A stretch of 64,000 nucleotides of DNA from Austropuccinia psidii. Its lineage: Eukaryota; Basidiomycota; Pucciniomycetes; Pucciniales; Sphaerophragmiaceae. Each line of letters opens with the position of its first letter. Position 1 is the stretch's first letter. Made by a program: the position numbers and the translations under genes. The stretch is taken from assembly GCA_023105745.1 (NCBI GenBank), contig JALGQZ010000002.1:46598497-46662496 (forward strand). The letters run 5' to 3'. Shown piece by piece: positions 30,224-42,586 of this stretch. The notes under the pieces are model-generated. The model searched no databases and was not told where the DNA came from. It saw nothing but the letters and a program-made list of their open reading frames with translations.

Positions 30224-30643
30224 ATGACTGACAAAGCAATTGAATCAAAAGATGTCTCCAACATCCCAATGCTAGATGGAACTAACTTAAGTCACTGGCA
30301 CATGCAAGTGAAGATACACCTCAGATCCAAAGACCTAATTGACATATGCGAAAAACTTGTACCAAGTGATGCATCTACAACAATTGTCATCAAATGGTCA
30401 AGAGCAAGTTATGAAGCCATGAATCTAATTACAACTAGAGTCACAGAAAGAGTATTCTGGAAAGTAGTCAATGCAGAAAACATTGAGAAAGCAAACCAAC
30501 TCTGGGAAAAGATTGAAGAACAATGCACTTCAAAAAGAGCAGTTAATAGAGGTCAAGTATGGATGGATGGGCAAAGAAGCTTCTACAACAGTAACATTCA
30601 CAACTACATCAACCTATGCAGGAAACTGATGATGGAACTTTAA
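30224..30643 (+). CDS. gag: Copia gag, truncated
   Basis: An open frame of about 140 codons from ATG 30224 resembles the copia Gag (UBN2-type) domain: LDGTNLSHWHMQVKIHL, then ANQLWEKIEEQ. It stops at 30643, but coding sequence continues with stops. A damaged zinc knuckle, YYCEKGKHNDKC, lies near 30888-30923. In the intact family this domain forms the particle and binds RNA. Confidence 0.75.
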   Translation: MTDKAIESKDVSNIPMLDGTNLSHWHMQVKIHLRSKDLIDICEKLVPSDASTTIVIKWSRASYEAMNLITTRVTERVFWKVVNAENIEKANQLWEKIEEQCTSKRAVNRGQVWMDGQRSFYNSNIHNYINLCRKLMMEL

Positions 30644-30884
30644 TTCGTGAGTATTGTGGTCCCACCAGAACTTCTGTTGTATTCCCTACTTGCTAAATTA
30701 GGAGGAGACACCAACCTTCATCAATTTGTCAAAAAACTTACCCTTAATGAAGACATAATTGAAAAACCAGAAAAAATCCTCACTTGACTACAAGACTTAG
30801 CTCATCTAAACACCGTGGACTGAAAAACACAATCCACTACACCAACTGACCTCACCTCATCAGGAGGAGAACCACAAAAGATCA

Positions 30885-33800
30885 TCTATTACTGTGAAAA
30901 AGGAAAACACAACGATAAGTGCTCAACACACAAGAAAGAAGACTTTTGGACTGAAAATCTTCACCTAAGACCTCCTAGAAGGGAGAAGAAGCGCTGTCAT
31001 TTCACCACAGCTCAAGCACTTGCAACATATCTAGAACAGCAACAGCCATCATCCCAACAACTCATAATAGATTGCAGCACTACATATCATATTTTCAAAA
31101 AACTACAGCTCTTTTCCTCCTCTCTCAAACCAACCAAAACACAAGTAGAAACCAGAGATGCCAACAGTAACCTTACAGCACTGTAAAGCACATAAGAAAA
31201 GTCAAAACATTAATCTTCAAAAACTGCATATATGTACCATGTCTTAAATGAAACATTATCAGATTTTTAAAATTATTTAAAGAAGAACTAACAGTGAACT
31301 GAAAAAATGACACTTTCAACCTAATGTCACAAGAAAAAGAAATCCTAAGTGGTAAGATAATCAACAAATTAATGATCAGTACCTACTCAATCTCCACTAC
31401 TCTGTTCACCAGTTCTGAAAAGACTCCTTGGCATGATAGGCTAGGTCACACTCTTCCATCTGTCCTGAAACTCTTAGGTATAGAAACTGACAAAAACAAT
31501 TGTTTAATATACAAAACTAGAAAATCTCACAGACTTCCTTTCAACAACTACTTTGAGAAAGCTCTCAACACCTTAGACTCTGTACATATGGACATAGTAG
31601 GACCCATTACACCACCATCAGTTTCCAGCAATTGCTATTTTCTCACTATCATTGATCAAGCTTTGTCTTTCAAAATCATGAAAGTCTTAAAAAAACAGAT
31701 TTTTTTCCAAACTTCTGTATTGCCAAAAAGGAAATGGAGAAACTTGGGAAAAAAACACTAAAATGGCTGGTTACTGACAGGAGGGAGTTATTCAATCATA
31801 ATTTCAGGAAGCTTTCCAGAAATTGTGGCTACACTTACATAATGGCACCTCCTGAAACTCCTCAGCATAATGGATTTTCTGAAAGGGAAAATCACACTAT
31901 CCTAGAGAGAACTTTCTTTCTAATGAAGAAACAAAACCTACCAAAAAGCTACTGAGAAGATGCGGTAAAGACTGCAGTTTTACTCTCCAACAGAATCAAG
32001 GAAAAATCATTCCCCACACCCTACCAAAAACTAAATGACTTAGAATTTTTGGCTGAAGGGCAGTGATACACAATCTCAAACAACAATACAAAGGAAAAAT
32101 GGAACCACCTGGACAACCACTAATTCTCATTGGCTACAACAATAACAGCACTGCCTACCACATTGTCCGCCTAAGTGACTCACAGGCATCAGTCACACAC
32201 TATGAAGCTTTCAACAAAAATGTATTTCCAAGCCTTCCAACCACAATTGGAAAAATGCTTTCTTTCTCCCTTACTTTCAACAATGCAGCCCGTACATCCA
32301 AGAATGACACAAATATGGAAGCCACAAGGACTTGCGAACCAGTTGTAAAAACACAGGAAATAGAATAAAAAATTGATACCAATCATATGGAGGACATCAA
32401 TGAAGAACTGCCAGCTGAACCGCCCCAAATAAAAATAATAGGCCTGCGGAATCCAACACTTATGAACTCAGAAGTAGACAACCTCAAAATTCTCCCTTAA
32501 AAGAGACAGACAAACCCTCTCCTTACAATAATCAAAAAAACCCTGGAGCTTACAGCAGAGCAATAAACCTGGAGAACAGCTCTCGCTGGAAGCAAGCTAT
32601 CAATAATGAACACACAAACATGTCTGCTCTAAAGGTATGGGATGTAGTGGCTCTCCAAGATGACTACAAACTTGTTGGAACAACATTGGTGTTCAAGATA
32701 AAGAAGAGAAAGCTAATTGAACAAATAAAAAATAAGGACCAACTCTGTGCTCAAGGGTTCACACAATCCCTAGGAGTAGACTTCAACAAAATTTATGCCC
32801 TGACAGGATGACTGAACTCCTTAAGGACCTTAATTGCACTTTCTTGTTTCAATAACCTAAAGTTCCATCAAATAAACATCAAATTCACCTTCCTCAACGC
32901 TGCACTTAAGGAAATGGTTTACCCTGAAATCCCACAAGGCCTAAGCCTGGAGAAGAGGAAATATTGCCTCAGGTTAAACAAAGTAATATATGGACTATGA
33001 CAAGTACCTCTGGCATGGTACAAAAGACTGAAAAGCTGGCTAACCATGGAAAAATTCTTTTTCTGTGTTCTGAATTTGTGTGTTTTTCATAGATCAGGGA
33101 AAAATCCTACTTGGCTTTACATGCGTGTAGACAACATAGCCATTTTTGGAACCAATTTAGAAGTTTTCAAGAGAGAAATAAGCAAAGAATTCAAGATAAA
33201 GCACATTGGACCAGCTGATGTACTTATAGGTGTAAAGATTCACCAAATGAAGGATGGAATCAGCCTTGATCAACAAAAATTCACCAAAGCTCTGTTAGAA
33301 AAATATGGGATGAACACTTGCAAGATGGTAGTAACACCACTGACACCTAATGAACACTTTTTTCCAGCCACAACTGATGAGGTAATATCATTAAAAAAGC
33401 TCAAAACAAACTACAGAAGCACAACTGGAAGTATCAACTACCTTAGCAGAGAAACACAACCAGGCCCATTGTTTTCAGTAAGCACACTCTCCCAATAACT
33501 TGGAACTACAGGGCTGAAGCACTGGCAGGAATTCCACCATGTTCTCAAGTACTTTAGTGGTCCACAGAACAGAGGACTCTACTACCCCAGATAAACAAGC
33601 AAAAAGGTAACAGCCTTCAGAGACGCTGACTGGGGAAACCGCCAGGTTACCCACTGATTTACCACAGGTTACCTAACCTGCTTTCATCAATTACTGGTCT
33701 TTTGAAAGACCCGCAAAGAGCCATCTGTATCTATCTATATAGAAGAAGCAGAGTATAAGTCTCTATGAGACCTCACCTCAGAGCTGATATGGATCAAAAA

Positions 33801-34080
33801 GTGGTGTGAAGAAGAAAGGATATTGAAGTTGGAATAACCCATCCTCATATATGAAGAAAATCAAGCTTGTATCAAAACTTCCAATGGAGACTTTAACCTA
33901 AACAACAACATCTCAAGCATGTCAAAATTCCATTACATTTCATTAAAGAAGCCATCCAGAAAAAGGTAGTGTGCTTATTCTGCATACCCTCAGCTCATAT
34001 GTTAGCAGATTTCCTGCCAAAATCAGTAAACAAAGAAATTCTGAGGAAATCCTTGCAGGCACTATTTCTTTTGTTACTGG
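30885..34080 (+). pseudogene. pol: Copia pol (integrase, reverse transcriptase, RNase H), decayed
   Basis: Pieces in several frames: the pre-integrase motif WHDRLGH near 31430; the integrase core, with DIVGPI near 31595, and TPQHNGFSERENHT near 31860; reverse transcriptase from about 32600 (VWDVVALQDDYKLVGT), with stops at 32809 and 32998. The active site YVDD is changed to RVDN (near 33128). RNase H follows to about 34060. Lost catalytic residues and many stops mean it is inactive. Confidence 0.85.
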
Positions 34081-34093
34081 GTGAGAGAAGGGA

Positions 34094-34644
34094 TAAGAAA
34101 AATTCACCCAAAAGGGTTTAGGTGAGCACAATCTCACTCACAGTGCAAAAGTGCAAGCACATTAAAAACTGAATGACATTTGTTTACTAAGCTCAGTAGG
34201 CCTGTGGACAACCATCCACAGTGGAAGTCTATGACAAATAACCATGGCTGTGTTTAGCTTATAAGAAGCTAGAAGCTTCCACAGATTAGAAATGTATCCA
34301 TATCTCTTGTCCCAGAATGCTTTGCTACGTTTCCTTCTAATTCACTCTCTTATCTTATTTCATTTACCCTAATTTCCTCATATTACTCAAAATGTAACAG
34401 CAACATCATTTTCTCATCTGTCTTTTAATAATACTTACAACTGCTCGATCCACAGGTATGAGAAATGGTTCTTCCTCACTAACTGACGTTGAAACTCTGA
34501 CCAAAGATCATTATCCTTCTGTACCATCACCTTGTTTACTCTTATTATTGTATCAACTTCATCCATCTTTTAGGTAAATTTGTATATTTGTCATCTTTTT
34601 CTGCTATAAAACGATCCCTTATTAATAAATGAAAACGTTTTACA
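34094..34644 (+). repeat. Copia 3' LTR
   Basis: Preceded by a purine-rich tract (GGGTGAGAGAAGGGA). Its first dinucleotide is TA instead of TG. It is 43 bp shorter than the 5' LTR, partly through a deletion near its end. Confidence 0.85.
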
Positions 34645-34649
34645 CACCT
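34645..34649. repeat. Target-site duplication CACCT, right
   Basis: Copy of 29568-29572. Confidence 0.8.
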
Positions 34650-36803
34650 TCCATCCAGCTCAAATCTGGATTATCCCTTGATTGTTGTCCTATTTCATTT
34701 TGAGCTCAACCCCAATTTTTAGAGAAGCAATGTTTGGGAACCTACCTGTAGTAGTAAATAATGAAAGATTCTACAAAGAATCAATGCGACAAGATCAAAA
34801 TGCCAATTTAAATTTCAGCTTGGAAGAAAAGAAAGAGAATGGCCAAAAATGAGTATATGGGTTTTACCAGGTGAGTTTAACCTGACAAGTACATATGATA
34901 ATTTGTTAATTTTTTTTCAGTGCATTAGGCCCTGGCCCCTGAGTGAACTTAGACTAAAATACGAAATATGACCTGTTTCACTTATTATTAAAATAACTTC
35001 AGCTCTCAGACATCCACAATAGGATGAAACGTGTTTAACCTCAATAAAAATTGCAGTTGATGTCCCATAAGTTATGATTCTTGAAAGAATAAGCCTCTAG
35101 ATTATATAAATCGCCAAAAAGACCAAAAATGGTGCTATATGACTTACAAGAAAAACAAAACTTATAGAAAAAATATTTTCCTCAGCCCAACTTCCATTTA
35201 CAACTTTTGAAAACAAGAAGTTTTATCAAGTACTCAACAATTTGACACAAAGATGCTGTTGGCTATGCCAGAAGCAGATTGAAATACTGGCCAAAAGGTT
35301 GTACTAAAAACATAAAGAAAACATTCTTAATACATTTGAGAACCTGCCATCAATAAAACCCATTTGTTGTGACATTGATGCATGGAAAAAATATACCTGT
35401 GATAATCCTTTATGGTCATAGTCATCCATTTAATAGATAAGAAGTTATATAGATCCAAAACTTGTTTAATGTCCTCTCAATCTATTGAAGGAGCCTATAT
35501 AGGTAGGGCTCTGGAAGAATTCTTTTGAAAAACTTCACTAGAAAAATCCCTTCCCCATTGACGCTATTAAGGAAAAGGTGACAAAACAGGAAATAATCAG
35601 ACCATGAGCATTCATGTTGAGCATAAAATGTCCAAAATCGTCAATAACTGGCCACATGACCAATTCTTGCATTGTTGCACATGCCATGGGATTTTATTGG
35701 GTTTGAAGGTATTTCTTCATTAAATGGGAAAATTAACCAATAAAGATTAAATTCATCTTGACCATTACATAACACAAGGCTTGGAGTCTCTGCATGAAAG
35801 CAATTATGAAAGTAAAACCCCAATTTTGGGATTCAAATTTGAGTTCTCCGATTCATTCTTTCTATAAGTCAGACAATATTTTTTTTCTCTTTATTACAGC
35901 TCTAAATAACAACAGAAAAGGCAGAAAAACTACAAAATTACTAGAGTTGGGCCATGGCAGAAATTATTTGGCTTAGATGTGTTATAGCTTGAAACTAAAT
36001 AGAAAACAGTCCAGAATTTATCGGATCAAATTTAATAACCCAAAGTATTGCATGTAGCATCAAGACCTCAAGATCACAATTGAAACAGGGAAAAGTCAAA
36101 AATAAAATCTTTTGACTATTGTCATATCCCTAGACCCCATTTGTTTGATGGACTATAAATTTATTTTTTTGGATTGGAAAAATTGTTGGTTTAATTTAAC
36201 GTACTATGTTTCTATAGCCTGAGGCTATAAATGTATAATCTAAAAGTAATATTAAATTGAAATGATTTATAAGTGAACAAATAAAACTGTTACTTATCAT
36301 GCAAAGCACCACTTTACCATCCAATCATACCAAGTGTGAATGATTTATTTACCGAAAATAATAACAAATTTTCTATTTCTTTGTCCATATCTTGAATTTT
36401 TTGGTTTTTGATAATTGTAAGTGGATAGTATGATATTACTAAATTACAAAGGTTCTGAAATTCAATTATGATTCATGAAATAATCATTTTATGCATATTT
36501 AGAGTTTAATAAAGGTCACATCATAATAAAAGGTTAATTTTTATCCCTTGAAGGAGATTCAGTTATGAATTAGTTCAACTGTCACTTAATATCTGAAAGT
36601 TAGTTCAAGGTAGAAAAAAAAATGAATTGAAATGACATTAAAAATGTGGTACAAGGTATTTATGACCCAGTTATGTTAAAGATGACCTTTGTATTATTGG
36701 TAGGAGGATTTTCTTAGCTTTTGTGGATAGGTGAATCAAATACGTAAGATTCCATTCATAAGGAAGAGAAGTGTTCTCATTAAGTGATATTAAGAGACTA
36801 TGT
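34650..36803. other. AT-rich region without recognised genes
   Basis: No open frame over 72 codons and no similarity I can name. Likely very old repeat debris. Confidence 0.45.
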
Positions 36804-36808
36804 GTATG
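36804..36808. repeat. Target-site duplication GTATG, left
   Basis: Identical to 46817-46821 beyond the 3' LTR of gypsy family A copy 2. Confidence 0.9.
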
Positions 36809-38512
36809 TGTCACAACCACGTATTTTGACCCTCCTCCTTGATGGTGGCGGCAATCCAACCTGGAGCCAAGTTGGGGCCAATTGGCCATGTCATATCATT
36901 TATGGCCAATTGACCCCTTTTGGGTGTTCCATGGCTCTTACGCCCTAACCCATTCCATTGGCCACGTATGGCCTCCATCATCCTTTATGGCCTCAGGCCA
37001 ATTTCCACCTCACCAACCCCCAGGCCTCCATCACTGTTTTTGGGCCTGGGGGGTCCCTTTGTCTTCTAGGGGCTTCCAGGCCCCATGGCCACCTTCATTG
37101 GTTTCCTGGCCACCCCTTTCATTATGGGGGTTTTGGCCTAAATGGCCTTTTTGGGCCATTTAGGCCCCCCACGGCTTCTACGGTCCGTGGGCCGTAATAC
37201 GCGGTCCGCGGTCCGTAGGCGGATTAGGCCCCTTTTGGCCTAATCCAATGAGGCCAAAAGGGGCCAAAGGGAGCAGCCACCTAGCCCCCAAGGCCAGGTG
37301 GGTCCCAAACCACAATTGGGCCCACCTGAGCCATTTTTGGCCACCAATCCCTTGGACCCAAATTGGACCAAAAACACCTTGGATCCATTTTTGGCCATAA
37401 ATCCCGTAGGACCCATTTTTCACCTGGACCACCATGGACCAACTTCACCGTCATGGCCTCTGGCAACCACCAGAGGCCACCAAATCATCTCAACAAGCAT
37501 TTCCCTCAACTTAAGGGAGGATTGCTTCATTCCTCCATGCACCTCGTACTCAAGGTTGCAGGAGTGGTGCATATATGGTGTTATATACCATTATGCACCA
37601 TTTTTGCCCAGCAATTCAATGGTGACGTTTTCAGGACCCAAATCAACCTTCTTAACTCAAGGTACCAAGATCCAACGCCCATTTCAAAGGAGAACCTTTG
37701 GACTCATCAGTTTGGTAATCCATGGCGGCAATCAGAAGACCATTCAAGGACTCCAATCACCTGGCTCAGCAGGAGTTGGGTTGGCATTTTCATTCAGGGT
37801 TATTCTAAGGGCAATTCTCAAAAGGTATTACATCTTTTCAATCAGTTGTCAAGGCATCAAGTATTTCAATACTTCTTGGACAACTCAATTGGTTCATACA
37901 GGCGGTAATCAATCAACCTGTACGTACTTGGCCCAATTGGGCCAATTCATATTCCACTGTGGGAATTCAATCACACAGTTTCAAATTCAAGATGGCCAGA
38001 ACTGTATTGGCCCGATTCGGACAATACAGCCGGTGATCCAACTCCAGGATCAATCTTTCAGCTTTTCACATATACTGGCCACCTTTCAGCACCTGGGGAC
38101 TTTTTCCCCAGTTAATTAATATAGTGGATTTATTTTTATCCTTATTTTCTTTTACCTTATTAAAGTTAATACTGATAATCTTAAGTCAGTCATTCAGCAC
38201 CCTCTTTCTTTTATTTCCTCGCCTGTCCAGTGGATATTGGTGGTCATATCCTTATACTAATTCCATTTCCTTTTCTGGCAGGTTGAAACAGTGAATTGAG
38301 GATTCACCTGGTTGGCTTCTTGGCTTTTGGCTTCTTTATTATCTTTGGCCATTGGCTTCATCTTTTCTTATCTCATCTTTTGGCATACTTGTTTTCTCCC
38401 ATATTCTTTCTTAGAGAAAATTCATTCTTATTATTCTTTATCTTTGGAGCCCTCCAAGTGAGTTCTTGATTCCTGAGTGCCAGGCCCTCTTCTTCCAAGA
38501 GCCCCTGTGACA
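36809..38512 (+). repeat. Gypsy family A copy 2, 5' LTR
   Basis: 1704 bp, TGTCAC to GTGACA. U3 has many GGCC and TGGCCA motifs and two strong hairpins (37135-37166 and 37221-37246). A likely R start is at 38110 (see the self-priming note). The 273-codon open frame at 37298-38119 is broken by the 17-bp indel in the 3' LTR and is not called as a gene. Confidence 0.95.
38110..38123 (+). promoter_or_regulatory. Putative self-primer / RNA 5' end in the LTR
   Basis: AGTTAATTAATATA is the perfect reverse complement of 38514-38527, which lies two bases after the LTR. In Tf1 and sushi-type chromoviruses the first bases of the RNA pair with the PBS in this way. The same pairing occurs in copy 1 (2782-2795 with 2396-2409). 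Confidence 0.5.
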
Positions 38513-39261
38513 TTATATTAATTAACTCATAATTCTTCTTCATTCATTCATTCTTTTATTCTTATATTTTAAATTCATTCATTCATTTCATCAAAATTAT
38601 GATTCTTTAACGTTTTATGATCTTATGATTCTTCGTCACCTCTCAATTTTCTCTCATTCATTCTTCATTCTGAAAATTGAAAGCTGACCCATTTTTTATT
38701 TTTTATTATCTTTTCAATCTCATTCTCAATCTTAATCAATCTATTTTTATCCATAATTCAGGCATTTTTTATCTTTGGTTCTCAAGTTATTCATCAGGTT
38801 ATTCAGACACGTTCTTCATATCAGGATTCACTTTGATTTATTCCTCAAGAATTTTTGATTTTTTGGAAGAATTCACTTGAAAATTGATTTGATTGACTAA
38901 TTTGACATAATTGAAAATTGACCTCAACATAATTGATTGACCTGAAGATTTTATTGATTTTGCTGATTATTCACATCAAGATTTTTGACATAAATTGATT
39001 TTGACTCAAGAATTCATTTTGATTGATTGATTTTTTCTGCAAGATTTTGATTTGATTTGATTTGATTGATTGATTTATTGACTTCAAGATTCTCATTGAT
39101 ATTGATTTTTACTTCAAGACTCATTTGATTTGATTGATTGATGTATTTGAAGAATTTTGATTCATTGATTATCCAATTTCCTCAAGATTTGATTGTTGAT
39201 TCCATACTTCAAGAAAATTTTGATTTTATTTCATTTATTTTGGTTGATTATTCCTGAAATC
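38513..39261 (+). other. Gypsy family A copy 2 leader with primer-binding site at 38514-38527
   Basis: About 750 bases of untranslated leader rich in TTGATT and ATTCATTC simple sequence. The segment TATATTAATTAACT next to the LTR is the proposed self-priming site; no tRNA-type PBS is seen. Confidence 0.6.
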
Positions 39262-40599
39262 ATGCCAGTTCAACATTCACCTCCAGCAAGACAGACCAGA
39301 TCTCAGGCCAGAGCTCAAGCTGTTCTGACTCCAACTCCAAGGGCTCCTCTTGACGGTACCCCAGCAGTTTCTCAACTGAGGGCCAGATTGGACAGAGGAC
39401 CCATTATGGAAGGAGCAGCACCATCCAGGAAGGAAGGAAGAGGGCCAAGAAGATCAATGTCTTTATCAAGAGTGGTTGGCGGATTCCCAGGATTTTCAAG
39501 AACCAGTCCCAAGGTTCAAGGTGAAGATGGTGAAGAGGAGGAGGAGAATTCTGTGGAAGAGGAAGAGTCTAATGGCACTGAGGCTGCTCCTGCTCCTGTG
39601 GGAGCATCTGAGGGCACCAGAGGACCAACTCTAGGCCAGTCTGATCAGCCTGCCTCTCATCAGTCTGAACCGTCTTTATTGGCCATTATGCAGCAAATGA
39701 CTCAGATTATGGCCAATCTTCAAGCAGCTTCTTCTTCTGAATCATCAAGACCACCAGCCTTCAAGACTCCCTCTATGAAGGCTCCAGAATGCTTTGATGG
39801 GACTCAGCCCTTCAAAGTCAGAAGCTTTATTCAATCTTGTCAACTCATCTTTCATAATGATCCGGCAAACTTCTCTCAAGACAGAAAGAAGGTTCTTTAT
39901 GCCACTTCATTCTTAGTTGGCAGGGCTGCAAAATGGATTGAGCCTAATCTTTCCAACCTCAATAATCAAGACTCAAATTATCTCCTCAATTCCTGGCCAT
40001 TATTTGAATCCCAATTGTTCACTTTATTTGGAGACCCAAATGAAGTTAGAAAAGCAGAAGCTGAATTGGATGGCCTTAGGATGAAAGAAGGTGGGCATGT
40101 TGCTTTGTATATTGCCGATTTCAGGAGTTTGGTTTCAAGAATTGGGGATTGGGGTGAAAGGGCTCTTATTCATCATTTCAGGAAGGGCTTGGCCTCCAGG
40201 ATTCTGGATCAATTGGCCTCCCATCCTTCAAACATTGATTCTCTTCAAGACTTAATGGACGTCAGCCTGGAACTTGATACCAGGTACCATGAGAGGAAGA
40301 AGGAAAAGAATCATCATCAAGAGAAGAGGCCTGAAGCCTCAAAGTCTCACTCTTCTCATCATCAAGTTTCTTCAAGTTCAAGACCAAAGAAGAAATTTCA
40401 TTCTCAAAAGCGGGACAAGCCCCATTCTTCATTGTTGAATAAGGACTTCAAGTTGAAAGGTTCTGAAAAGGAAAGAAGAATCAAGGAGGGTTTGTGTACC
40501 TATTGTGGTGGGAAGCATAGTCTTGAGTCCTGTGTCAAAAGGCCTCAAAACAAGCTTACCCAACCGTCAGGCAGTTTTCCCAGCCAGGGAAAAGCCTGA
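39262..40599 (+). CDS. gag: Gypsy family A gag, intact
   Basis: 445-residue Gag from ATG 39262 ([15 protein letters not shown]) to the TGA at 40597; the frame is open upstream to 39193, but 39262 matches the start used in the other copy. The N-terminus is basic and disordered, followed by an acidic run ([16 protein letters not shown]), the capsid region ([32 protein letters not shown]), and a Lys/Ser-rich tail with the zinc knuckle [13 protein letters not shown] (CX2CX3HX4C). Gag builds the particle and packages the RNA. The stop is preceded by the GGGAAAA slippery site, so pol is probably made as a Gag-Pol fusion. Confidence 0.9.
   Translation: MPVQHSPPARQTRSQARAQAVLTPTPRAPLDGTPAVSQLRARLDRGPIMEGAAPSRKEGRGPRRSMSLSRVVGGFPGFSRTSPKVQGEDGEEEEENSVEEEESNGTEAAPAPVGASEGTRGPTLGQSDQPASHQSEPSLLAIMQQMTQIMANLQAASSSESSRPPAFKTPSMKAPECFDGTQPFKVRSFIQSCQLIFHNDPANFSQDRKKVLYATSFLVGRAAKWIEPNLSNLNNQDSNYLLNSWPLFESQLFTLFGDPNEVRKAEAELDGLRMKEGGHVALYIADFRSLVSRIGDWGERALIHHFRKGLASRILDQLASHPSNIDSLQDLMDVSLELDTRYHERKKEKNHHQEKRPEASKSHSSHHQVSSSSRPKKKFHSQKRDKPHSSLLNKDFKLKGSEKERRIKEGLCTYCGGKHSLESCVKRPQNKLTQPSGSFPSQGKA
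40587..40593 (+). promoter_or_regulatory. GGGAAAA -1 frameshift site, gag to pol
   Basis: Gag codons read CAG GGA AAA GCC TGA. In the -1 frame the reading continues GGG AAA AGC CTG without a stop into pol. The site is conserved in copy 1 at 295-301. Confidence 0.65.
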
Positions 40600-40613
40600 G
40601 TGAAGATCATGTC

Positions 40614-42353
40614 GTGTTCAATGGTCTTCACCGTTTTCCTTCCAGAGCACAATTGTGCATTCTGAATACTGGTGTCAAAAATTCTCTTAAATTTTTTGTT
40701 TTCTCTTCTCTTTCTGATGTTTTTTACAGTATTCTCATTGATTCTGGTGCTACACACTCATTTATTGCAAAGCAGTTTGTTCACAAGTACTCATTGACTA
40801 CGTCAGAACTTCCAGAGAAGATTCCTCTTATCATTTTGGACTCCTCTGAGTCCCCTTCCTTATTTGTGACTCACCATACTAAATATACGGTTGAGCTTCC
40901 TTCCTTCCCAAGCTTTGAATGGGATTTTTTAGTCATTGATACTCCCAAGGGAGAAGACCTCATATTGGGCTTTGACTTTCTCAATCATTTTAATCCTTCT
41001 ATTGATTGGAGGCAAGGGCTGATCACCTTTAATACTGATCAAAAGGACTATTCTGATCCTTCCAATTCCTTCCGTAATGACTCTTCTTCTGCCAAATCAT
41101 GTGCAGCTCTGGTTGGTGATTCTAGAACACCATCAGTTCCATCTTCTGTCCATATTCCTTCCCTTAATTCCCATCTGTCATTACCATCATCTGGAGATGA
41201 AGTCTTCAAAGAGATTCAAGATGTTGGGGAAGATAATTCTGTATCTTTACTCCGTCTCTTCTTTGGGAATATGGACCTTTCTTCTTCATCTTATCATGAC
41301 TCCCTGGAGGAGTTGTGGGATGAAGAGGAAGAGCCAGAAGAAGTAGAAACCGTGATGAAGGTTGTTCCCTCTGTTTATCACCAATACTTGGATGTATTCT
41401 CCAAGGTGAAGGCAGAGAAACTTCCTCCTCACCGCGCCTGTGATCATCATATCGAACTGGAGGGGTCTCTACCTCCAGTTGGGGTGATCTACTCTTTATC
41501 CAAACAAGAGTCAGATACACTCAGGGCCTACATTTCAGAGAATGTAGAGAAAGGTTTCATCCGGCCAAGCTCCTCCTCAACAGGAGCACCTGTCCTCTTT
41601 GTTAAAAAGAAAGATGGTGGCCTCCGTTTGTGTGTTGATTACCGCAAACTCAATGCTGTCACTAGGAAGAACAAATATCCTGTTCCTCCTATGAACCAGC
41701 TTCTTAATGTCTTTAATGGTTCTTCTATCTTCTCCAAGATTGATTTGCGTGGTGCATATAACCTGCTCAGAATCAAGGAGGGTGATGAACATTTGACATG
41801 CTTCAGAACTAAATATGGCAGTTTTGAGTACTTGGTTATGCCATTTGGGCTCACCAATGCTCCTGCCTCTTTTCAGAATCTTGTCAATGATATATTCCAA
41901 GATCTTCTTGATGTTTTTGTTGTGGTTTATTTGGATGACATTATGGTCTTTTCCAAATCTGAGGAAGAACATGTCACTCATGTGTCCACTGTTCTTTCCA
42001 GACTCAGAGCCAATAACCTTTTTGCCAAGGCTTCTAAATGCCTTTTTCATGTTTCTAGTGTAGAATATCTCGGTTACGTTGTCTCTTCTGAAGGCCTCAA
42101 GATGGACCAAGCAAAAGTCCAGCAGATCCTTAATTGGCCTCCTCCAAGAAACCTCAAGGCTCTTCAATCCTTCCTTGGCTTTGCCAACTTCTACCGCCGT
42201 TTCATCAAGAATTATTCAAAGAAAATCAGTTCACTCACCAGTTTCCTCAAGAAAGATTCCTGTTTCCCCCTCAATGAGGAAGCTCTTAGCCAGTTTCATC
42301 AACTCAAAGAGGCCTTCACTACCGCTCCAATCCTTCTCTACCCACCATTGTAG
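40614..42353 (+). CDS. pol: Gypsy family A pol, part 1: protease and reverse transcriptase
   Basis: 579 codons from the first ATG; the frame is open further upstream across the gag stop and is entered by -1 shift. Retropepsin [11 protein letters not shown] is at residues 40-50. Reverse transcriptase runs from about residue 300: [42 protein letters not shown], and the active site VVVYLDD at 41919-41939. It ends in the RNase H lead-in ([15 protein letters not shown]), where a small deletion shifts the frame near 42350 and a TAG follows. Without repair, RNase H and integrase are not made, so this copy cannot transpose alone. Confidence 0.9.
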   Translation: MFNGLHRFPSRAQLCILNTGVKNSLKFFVFSSLSDVFYSILIDSGATHSFIAKQFVHKYSLTTSELPEKIPLIILDSSESPSLFVTHHTKYTVELPSFPSFEWDFLVIDTPKGEDLILGFDFLNHFNPSIDWRQGLITFNTDQKDYSDPSNSFRNDSSSAKSCAALVGDSRTPSVPSSVHIPSLNSHLSLPSSGDEVFKEIQDVGEDNSVSLLRLFFGNMDLSSSSYHDSLEELWDEEEEPEEVETVMKVVPSVYHQYLDVFSKVKAEKLPPHRACDHHIELEGSLPPVGVIYSLSKQESDTLRAYISENVEKGFIRPSSSSTGAPVLFVKKKDGGLRLCVDYRKLNAVTRKNKYPVPPMNQLLNVFNGSSIFSKIDLRGAYNLLRIKEGDEHLTCFRTKYGSFEYLVMPFGLTNAPASFQNLVNDIFQDLLDVFVVVYLDDIMVFSKSEEEHVTHVSTVLSRLRANNLFAKASKCLFHVSSVEYLGYVVSSEGLKMDQAKVQQILNWPPPRNLKALQSFLGFANFYRRFIKNYSKKISSLTSFLKKDSCFPLNEEALSQFHQLKEAFTTAPILLYPPL

Positions 42354-42586
42354 AGACCGATGCATCCGATTATGCTTTGGGTGCTGTACTGAGTCAGGTC
42401 TCTGACTCAGGAAAACATCCCATTGCATTCGACAGCCGCAAGCTTATTCCAGCGGAGCTTAACTATGAGATTCATGACAAGGAACTCCTTGGCATAGTCT
42501 GGGCTCTCAAGCGCTGGAGGGCTTTTCTTCTTTCTCTGTCTTCCCCTTTTGAAGTTCTCACCGATAATTCTTCTCTTCAGTAATTT

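Larger units (their letters stand above)
29573..34644 (+). mobile_element. Ty1/copia retrotransposon, complete but decayed
   Basis: LTRs at 29573-30166 and 34094-34644 flank gag and pol remnants in the copia order (integrase before reverse transcriptase). 5-bp duplications CACCT bound it. Many stops and shifts in pol, and roughly 10 percent LTR divergence by eye, make it an old insertion. Confidence 0.9.

Noticed and set aside
37298..38119. 273-codon open frame in the gypsy 5' LTR
   Set aside because: Interrupted by the 17-bp indel in the 3' LTR and with no recognisable domain; it is LTR sequence.
41577..42167. 196-codon minus-strand frame across the reverse transcriptase
   Set aside because: Antisense shadow of pol.
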